Positions 56,136 to 64,000 of a DNA stretch of 64,000 nt are shown here, piece after piece. The notes beneath the pieces are model-generated. The model worked only from the letters and a program-made list of their open reading frames with translations. It made no database searches and was not told the origin of the DNA. The first letter of the stretch is position 1, and each line of letters begins with the position of its first letter. Source of the stretch: Blasia pusilla. Taxonomy: Eukaryota > Marchantiophyta > Marchantiopsida > Blasiales. The translations under genes and the position numbers were made by a program. The stretch covers positions 61,752,001 through 61,816,000 of the forward strand of contig CM114271.1 in assembly GCA_050084515.1 (NCBI GenBank). Reading direction: 5' to 3'.

Positions 56136-56719
56136 CCGTCTCCGCCCAGTCCTCAATCGGTGGCCCTTAGGCCCGCATTCCTATGAGGTTGTGCCCTCCG
56201 CACTCTACTCTCCGTTCGGGCTTCCTCTCCTACCTCCCACCTTAACTCCGCTCCTGCCCTCCTTACTCACATCTCCCTTCTCCGCATGGGTGTGCAGCCC
56301 TATGCAAACGACCCTACACCCCCACTCTAGTTCTTCCCTTCTACGTCCATGGCGGCTCTTAGCCCTCGCCCGACCTAGCCACAACCCTAACCTTGCCGCG
56401 ACCTAACTAACCAGCCCTCCTCACGGCGGCAGCAGATGATGAAAGTATGAAACTCCTCTCTCTCCCGACATTCGCCCTTCTCCCATCAATGCTACTATGT
56501 GTGCTACACTCGACCACACTGTCCACCTCTCTACTGCTGCACTACTCGACAATCTGCACAAGAAAAATCTACAAAAATGGACAACGCTTTCGCGTACAAC
56601 CTTCCAAACATAAAATAACACACAAAATGCCACACACGCGTCTCTAGGGGCTTCCTAACTAGGCAACTTGCTTGCCTACCTGCGAACAAAAATTTCCTTG
56701 CCCCCTCGCATCTTTCCCA

Positions 56720-57205
56720 TGTAAAATTTGAGTAGTAAAAATGGCTCACCCGGCCTAAATCTCCACCCATGAATCTACACAGGAAAATAAAACCACATCC
56801 ATCCTCCGCTATGAGGGAATCCAGACACTAGCACCCTAATTCCTACACACCCACACACGTCTATGCAAGAGAGGCGCTCCTAAGGCTCAACATGAGAAAG
56901 ATGGCTTGGGAAACCCATCTTCCTCACTCTTATACCCTTGGGAAGAGCCAAAAGGCTCTTCCCCAAAAATAACCCTACCAATGGTAACCTAAGTGAATAA
57001 GTTACCGAATGATCATTGACTCGGTCAATGGGTCACTTGAGAGACTAAAACCAAAGTAGGGAAATCGCCAAAATAGGGTTCTGGACTCAACGGACCTGAC
57101 GCCAACCTCATCTGACATCTCGGGACAAAGTTACACCTAAACAGTCCATTGACTCTCTATGCCGTCAATCCAATAGAACTCTATCTACGTCGAAATAAGA
57201 TGTGA
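56720..57205 (-). repeat. 5' LTR of element C (partial)
   Basis: It matches 50338-50810 closely over about 475 bp, but the first ~120 bp of the LTR (beyond 57205) is missing. Its end reads GAGCCATTTTTACTACTC on the minus strand. No initiator-tRNA primer-binding site follows. Confidence 0.72.
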
Positions 57206-57424
57206 CAAATCAGATGTTTGAATTACACACTATTTCTTTGAAAAATATCCACAACTTCTCGATCTACAACATTGTCTAATCGATTTCTTCATCTGACCTT
57301 GCTAAAATCTTGATGGTGACTATCGTGCAGGCGCGGCCTCCACTCTTACGAAAATCTTGGCACCAATTTCTAAGAAATTGTGCAACCTAATTCCAGCAAG
57401 TTTCAAGATGCTCCCAAGAGCACC

Positions 57425-57790
57425 ACCATGGGAAAACTTGTGAGCATAGGTTACCATGGAGAGAGCTTGGGAGAGGGAAGGGGGTATACCCAAGAAGAGA
57501 GACCTTTGGAGCTCATTCTCTCTTTGTTCAACCTCTTGGAATGAGGGGGTGGAGTGATGGTCATCCTTGCCTTATGAGAGACCCAAGCTTCTCATTAGGA
57601 GAGTGGGTTTGGTTTGAAATCAAAAAGAGATGTAGTTGTGTGCACATGGTGAGAGAGCTTTGGAGCTCATTCTCTCTTTGTTGAAATTCCTGGCATGAGG
57701 CGGCAGAGGTATGGTCCTCATTGCCTTACAAGTCAGCAAAGACTCTCATTAGGTGAGCGAGTTTGGTTTGACATGAAAGAGAGATATAGT
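57425..57790 (+). repeat. LTR remnant of the element A family with an internal tandem duplication
   Basis: GAGCATAGGTTACCATGGAG, GGGAGAGGGAAGGGGGTATA, GAGCTCATTCTCTCTTTG and CTCATTAGGAGAGTGGGTTT match 1870-2045. The second half is repeated at 57640-57790 (GAGAGCTTTGGAGCTCATTC, TTAGGTGAGCGAGTTTGGTT). The GGTAACC half of the LTR hairpin is missing on the left. Confidence 0.65.
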
Positions 57791-57799
57791 TATGTGCAC

Positions 57800-60700
57800 A
57801 TTATGAAAGACATTTGACAGATCTTGATTTACAAAAAGAGAATGAGAGATTGACAACTCTAAAAGACGTGATAATTTTTTTCCAATTTTTGGAGGGACCT
57901 CTTTTGGATGTTTTTCAAGAGTTGTGATCTTTCCATATGGGAGATCAAGTCTTGGAGGCAATATAGCAGCCAAGTTATTTGTCTACTAGTGGATGTGAGC
58001 GCATGAGTTAAAAATAGTGACTAGGTCTACATCCTTTGGACCACACGTAAGTGATGTCATTGATGTTAGTGACTTATTGACATGGTAGAGATCTTGAGTA
58101 TCACCCAACTCCGACATGAAAGTTAAGTTCTTTTGAGAATTAGGGAGAGATTAATAATAGGCCAGACATGTAGATTTAGAAGTTGAAAAGGCTATACGAA
58201 GTACAATGAAGGCCATCAGAGAGTCGACAAACGACATTCACTTGCCTAAGATGGTTGATTATTGCCACTCTTAGAGTAATAAAGATGCATGTCATAAATA
58301 TGTGGTAAGTGGTCTTGGGCCAAGATCTATATTGGAGAGTTTGTGATAAAATGTTGCTACATAGTGGCTCGAACACCTTGAAGATGGCATTCCAATTCTC
58401 TAAGAGCACCAACCTGCTAAAATAATATATACCACTAATGTCTCATATGTAGAAAAAAAACACACCTCCAACACTTACAATCAATATTGGAAAGAAGAAA
58501 ATAGTAATGTCCTCTAAGATACAAGGTCAACTCTTCACGTCGTATATTTGTAACATAATATACAAAGGAAGTCCCTAGTTAAGTATATTGTGGGAGGAAT
58601 AATAGTGGGATGGGTGACTAGAATTTATATTGGAAAGTCTCCAAAAAATCTCATAAGGCCTCATGTGCATTCACAATCTAGCCCCCCTTGCATACCTTTG
58701 AATCCTCAAAACGTCTCAAAATCCAAAAACTATTAGCTTACTTCTTTGCCAGACTTTTATATGATATTGATTCTACACCTCAAGAAAATCGCTCATTGTT
58801 GAAAAATTCATGGTAGAAATTTTTTTCATATTTGTAGTTTTGTAGTCAGTAGAAAGTCCTCTCCAAATTCCCACAAAACACAACTTTACTGGTGAAAATG
58901 AATCCCCTCTTGGTCCCATACAAAGAATAGATTGCTCTCTTGGTCTTCTAAAGTCACAAAGAAATCCTCTCCAAAATTTCCATCTATAAAATCTACGAGA
59001 GGAAAATCCCCATTGGATTTTGTCCCATCCATCGGATCGCATAGATTTGTGATGGAGGAGATACTAGTTCCTATGTTACACACACATGAACCTTATCTGG
59101 ATTCCTCAATCGGATGTTCAGTAACTATCACCAACCAGATTCTCTCAAAACAAAATCTTTGGAAATTGCTAATGAGTTTCCAAAATAGACATTAAGAAAT
59201 CCATTTGTTCACCACCAAATGCAATGGACACTAGTATTAATGGTCAAGATGTGCAAATCCAAATGTGAACGACACATCAGATCTTTCAATATGCGATCCC
59301 TAAGGACTCCTATTGGATCCAAAAATGGGTGTGGTGAAAGATCTCTTTGGTCACCACCAATTGTAGGAGATCTAGGTATCGGTGGTCCACATGTGTAAAC
59401 CTGCAGTGGATTTGGGCTCTTCATAGATATAATCACGCATTAGGTTTAGGGAAGATATATTGCTATTGCTAGCCAACTCAACATCAGCCTATCGAGTCCT
59501 CACACCATCTCGAGATTCAAATTAATTTCCAACTCACCTCTAGGTCTTTGCATCAACTCAACATTGATTGCTACCATGGCATAAAATCCCTAAACCAACT
59601 TAACACCTCCCAAGAATCTACATAGCCATGGAGAATCTTTAGATTATTCCTTATACTAGGTCCCTTAAAAGCATGATTTTCACTACTCTACGCAATATTT
59701 TGGGCCATTCCATTAATTATCACGATCAACTCTATAAATTACTATAAAATCAACCTTAACTTCCCCAAAACACTTTCTCCCTTTACTTGAGCAATCCAAA
59801 TTTCATACAGTTTATATCCAATTTAGCACAACATTAATAGATCATAAATTAAATTAGACACAACGTGCACAAACACTTGTTGATTTTCTCCACTCAATCA
59901 AAAGTATCCATATTTGAAATTGATTTCCTCATTAAATTTATCTTAGGTACTTTCAGAGTCAAAATTTAATCCTATTTTCTCTTTACCACAAAGTTCATAG
60001 GAAAATAAGAATCCTCCTCTTAAGCTTCATTAATTCCTCTCAAATTTGTTGCACCTTAAAATTTTCTTCAACTTTGAAATCTAATTTGATTTAAAGAATT
60101 CATTTGCTCTATGTTCTCGTATATAGTTAGGATTCATAATCATGAAAACAAAAAGTAGAAGGCATCTCCAAATATGCATTCTACTTGAAATTGATTTCAA
60201 CTTTCTCTCACTACTAAGAAGTAATGTGATTTCTTGTTTTAGACATAAATATACTCTTTTGATATAAATTTGGTGATGAATTTTGTAAAGGTAAGTACCT
60301 CCCAATGTTCTAGCATTACATTCACTCCTAATATAGATTTCATGAATTATAAAATATACACTACACTTACAATATAGAGATGTGAATCCCACGCTAAAGA
60401 CATTTGGTTACTCACCTTTGAGTGAAAATTGCCAATCTAGTTCCATTTGGAATATTTCAATCCCTTACTTCCTTCCATATGAAAATTTTAAGTGGGTTTT
60501 CAATGTCAGTAGCCGGCCATAGTGTTTCTATTTTGCCTAGTCTTGTAGCTAAGCTTTGTGAATCAAACCTTCCAATTTGGTTTTGTTGCAGACATTCCAC
60601 TCACTCTTTTCCTTCCTTCCTTCCTTCCATCCACCCAAGTTTTTGGACAAGATTTAGCCCACTAACTTCCATGGAAAATTTTGGACTTGTGCATAAGGGT

Positions 60701-63340
60701 TCCAAATGTGCGCCTCTTCCAAGGATTGGTATTTTCCCTGTTTTTTTAGCTTAGCCTACATGTCACAAATGGCAATCTGATTCCATTTGGGAAATCTTCA
60801 CTCTTCCATTCCATTCTATGGGTAAAATTCCAAGTTTATGGAGAACTTGGAATTCGCGTGTAGCCAATTAAGATCTAAGTAAAAGGATAAATACGTGTGC
60901 TTTATGTTTCCACTCAATGAAATTCCTATGAGGGCGTTGAAGGTTTTTTGTGGTGTGAAGTTAGATATGCAAAAATCATAAAATAATTCAAGATTTTTAG
61001 ACCATTTTTTTTAACATGGAGGTGGTGAAGAATGTCTTCTCGTGGTTGGGAGGGGAAATTTTCCTCAAATATCTCATACGCTAAACCATTCGATAGTGGT
61101 GTTGCCATAGTAGATGATCAACCAATAGAAGAATCGCCAACACGAGGCCCTCCTTTGAAAGGCCAAGTTGAGACATCTTGGTTCATCCCATTCCATCCAT
61201 GAAGCACAAGTTTGGTGTGAATTCTACCAAGTTACATGTAGCTCTTGTGCTTGAGGTTCCATGGTGAAAACCTTCCAAAAACCCGATTTTCCTCTCCTCA
61301 TCCCACACAAGTGAGCCACTTCTATTGGGATTATGGGCTCTCACATAAGAGGAAAAAACAACCCAAATTTGGAAGTTTTGATTTAGGACATGGCAGCCTT
61401 TCTCCTTCTATGGAGTCAACACCTTTGTAGATTTGACTTCAGCCCAAGATCTTTGTTTCTCCAATACGTAGGTTAGTATGTGGGTAGGTAGGTAGGTAGG
61501 TAAGGAGTGGGGGAGGGAGGAACACATATGTGAGAATTAAGAAAAAAAAGGAAAAAGTAGAGATTTTGTGAGTTCTTCCAACCCTAAAGCAAGGAACGCC
61601 CAATATGAGGAATTTGTCTTAGTTCGTTGATCCTGCTGGAAATTCCCCATCGAGTGGGTGCCATGAAAGGGTAGTATTCCTCCACTTTCTTAAACCCAAC
61701 GAAAAGCCTCACAAGAGGACTAGACATCTCCACATTCCCGAATCCCTATTTAGCAACTTCCTATCACTCGCCTTTCATTCATTCATTCCTTCTTTCCATC
61801 CATCTGGCCATCCGTATGTTCTCAGTTTCCCATCCATCCATTCATCCATCGGTAGCTGCGCCGGTTTCTCAGCGCGCTTTGTCAGGTGAGTAACGTTTCC
61901 CGAGGCTTCCAAGATCCGGTTTTGCCACATCATCATTGTTTGGTCCCTTATGATGTGAGTCCGTTATTTCTTTCTTTCGTCCGTTCATTCATTGACGTGG
62001 ATGATGGACTGACGGACTGACGGACGGAAAGCCCCACGTCCGTGTATGTACGACGGATGGAAGGGACGAGGGTTTTCCCAAGTGCGGCTGATTTGCATGT
62101 CATGTTATGTTATGTTTTATTTTATTTTTTCATTTCTCCCTTTTCATGAAATAATGATTTCGAATATTTCCTTCTATACTCGGGTGGGGAACTCTACGTG
62201 GAAATTCTCTCTTTTTCATGTTCGGTTAGGGTACCTTGGCTAGTTATTTTCAACCAAAAATGCAACCTTTCACAAGTTCAAATCTCAACCCTAAAGGTTG
62301 GGGCTTCCTTCAACTTGTGGATTGAGGAGTGCTATCCATATTTTATGATTTCCTTTGCTGCTAATGGGGTGAACCATTTCTTATGGACTTGAGAGGAGTT
62401 CACCTAAATAAATTAACCTATGTTTGGATTGATTAGAAAATACGTGTGTATTATTAAGGGAAGATGATTGCTTGATTTATAAAATTCTTATGTTATTGAC
62501 ACATGGCAATGAGATAACAAGAAAAATTTAGCCCTTCTCAAGACAAGATTTGTTTTATGAAATTTTGAGTAGCATGATACTTGATCTTGTGCATAACACA
62601 CTATAAATTAGTAAACAAAGAGGTTGAGGTGTAGGGTTTCTTGCCATGTATTGCCTACTTTTATATGTTAAGTTTGTATCTCATTGGCCAGACGGCAAGG
62701 GAAGGTTATTGAGAGCTTGTGACTTAAACTTAAATTGAGTGGTTTGAAAATTTTTAAATTAAAATTCAATCCATTTAAATGATAGTATTGGTGAGCTTTC
62801 CATATCCTTCTAATGGTTGTCGCGATGAGGACCCAATTAAATCATCCGAAACAAGATTTTTTTTCACCTCATAATAGTCATAGGAAGCTGGTCACTTATT
62901 TAGGCTTGAAATAGGAATTTTTATTTCTCCTCTTACAAGAAAAATTGTAATGAAGCATTTTTAAGCCATGACAACCTTGTGGATTTATCTTAAATCCATT
63001 GAATTTTGTAAAAAAATTGATATTGTGTAAAAGAAGAGAAAGAAAAAAATTGGTCTTTCTTAGCAGTAATTTTTTTTTGCCACAACCCCAAAGATACGCC
63101 GGCCCATGAACTCTTGCATGAAAGGATCTTGAACAAGTTTTGCTAAATCATTCTATTTCTTAACTGGCTAGCTGGATATGTGTATAAAAGATAGGTGTAG
63201 GTGGAAAGAACGAAAATTTCTTTCATGCGAAAGTAGCCAATTCACTTAAAAATTTCGATTCTAAACTGCAAGTTCTAGAACTTATAGTATAGAATCGGTA
63301 GATAAGGGCTTTCTATACTAGCTCCTCCTACATAGCAGGT
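57800..63340. other. Mostly AT-rich DNA without recognised gene
   Basis: Short motif-free ORFs (up to 110 codons at 60422-60754). Microsatellites: CCTT units near 60606-60626, GTAG units at 61482-61502, and CATTCATT/CCATCCAT runs at 61774-61850. The stretch 61.6-62.07 kb is less AT-rich and has a strong splice-donor-like CAG|GTGAGTAACG at 61883-61892. A host leader exon there is possible but not shown. Confidence 0.4.
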
Positions 63341-63351
63341 ATTAATTTGGC

Positions 63352-63388
63352 ATGCGAATATAATCACCCGTAGTGATTATATTCGCAT
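63352..63388. repeat. 16-bp perfect hairpin
   Basis: ATGCGAATATAATCAC (63352-63367) and GTGATTATATTCGCAT (63373-63388) pair perfectly around a 5-nt loop, CCGTA. About 60 bp upstream lie CGATTCTA/TAGAATCG (63256-63297) with the 14-bp palindrome AAGTTCTAGAACTT (63270-63283) between them. Confidence 0.85.
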
Positions 63389-63389
63389 A

Positions 63390-64000
63390 AAATAAATTAT
63401 CTGCATTGTAGTAAGAAATTCTACGATAACCTCTATTATTGTAACAAAGCCCCTCTTTGTGCCCATCTCGTTCATGAAATATAAGATTTTCAAGCACAAG
63501 TTTAACAAAGCACCTCCTCCTTTCACCTTGTTTCATCTCAACTCATCTCATGACTCATGGGACTCGTCTCATCCAAGCTTTGCAAGTAGGGAGCAAGTGA
63601 GCTCAAGTGGTGTGTAATGGTTTCTTCTTAGGTAACCTTGGGTGAGATGGAAAGGTCCAGCTTTTACGCATCGTGAGATCATAAGGTCCACCACTGCCAC
63701 GTAGCTCGGCTAGCGTGTGTGAGAGCGATACGAAGTCATCCCATCCAAGCGAAAAAGTAGCTCGAGCATGAGACCCAGCAGCTCAGCTTGGGTTGTAAAA
63801 GTTGGACCTTCTCATCCGAGTTGGTGTGTAAAAAGCTACACCGTCTCATCTCATATGAGCCGATGCAAAAAAGCTACACCTTTCAAGAGTAGTGCATGAT
63901 GTCCCAATGATGATATCTGCAGGGGGCCATGTGAAGCTTCCAAATCCCAGATTTCTCCCCCTCCCAAGCAGGAAAGAAAAAGAGAAAAAAGTGATAAAAT
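63390..64000. other. End of window; degenerate short tandem repeats
   Basis: From about 63790, units of roughly 35-40 bp repeat loosely: GGGTTGTAAAAGTTGGACCT, GTGTGTAAAAAGCTACACCG, CGATGCAAAAAAGCTACACC. No gene seen. Confidence 0.4.

Larger units (their letters stand above)
50327..57205 (-). mobile_element. Element C: gag-protease LTR element without pol
   Basis: Between the LTR at 56720-57205 (5') and the LTR at 50327-50951 (3') I find gag (53.53-52.6 kb), two CCHC knuckles, a linker and a retropepsin that ends at 51213, only about 250 bp from the polypurine tract. There is no methyltransferase, RT or integrase. Either one deletion removed them or this is a non-autonomous gag-pro form that needs enzymes from relatives like B. 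The leader (53.8-56.7 kb) is long because repeat F (54450-55443) and repeat G (55925-56135) are inserted there. The 5' LTR lacks its first ~120 bp. Confidence 0.75.

Overview
This window looks like nuclear DNA of a plant or streptophyte alga with a large, repeat-rich genome. It has long AT-rich stretches without genes, decayed LTR retrotransposons in nested arrangements, a broken LINE, small inverted-repeat transposons, several Helitron-type 3' ends and many microsatellites. I see no intact host protein gene, rRNA, tRNA or CRISPR array. The species cannot be named from the sequence. Two visibly GC-rich, CpG-rich islands (about 3.4-5.9 kb and 28.1-32.65 kb) stand out; they have no ORF I recognise and could hold promoter or first-exon sequence.

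Layout: 1-2247 is the 3' part of a plus-strand Ty3-type element (A): an RT fragment fused by internal deletion to integrase, then a PHD-type zinc finger, polypurine tract, a 640-bp LTR and a piece of a second LTR. 3.79-3.88 kb is the 3' tail of a LINE whose larger copy lies at 32.7-34.74 kb (minus). 6-28 kb is AT-rich DNA with a 195-bp-arm inverted repeat (9564-9976), copies of a GGTTGCA-ended MITE family, two copies of a 1-kb repeat and Helitron-like ends. 39.9-49.2 kb (minus) is a degenerate, nested Ty3-type element (B) with gag, protease, cytosine-C5 DNA methyltransferase, RT, RNase H, integrase, PHD finger and LTR start. 50.2-57.2 kb (minus) is a related element (C) that keeps only gag and protease between LTRs. 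57.4-64 kb is LTR debris and AT-rich DNA.

The most interesting system is the retrotransposon family itself. Joined together, copies A, B and C give the order LTR, gag with two CCHC knuckles, retropepsin, C5-methyltransferase, RT, RNase H, integrase, PHD finger, LTR. The methyltransferase shows motif I (DLFGG), the catalytic PCQ, the ENV motif and a C-terminal GFP motif. The PHD finger closes the integrase in two independent copies. A mobile element that carries both a DNA-methylation writer and a chromatin-reader finger would be able to act on its own epigenetic setting. All copies here are dead (stops, frameshifts, an inversion inside the methyltransferase), so function is inferred from motifs only.
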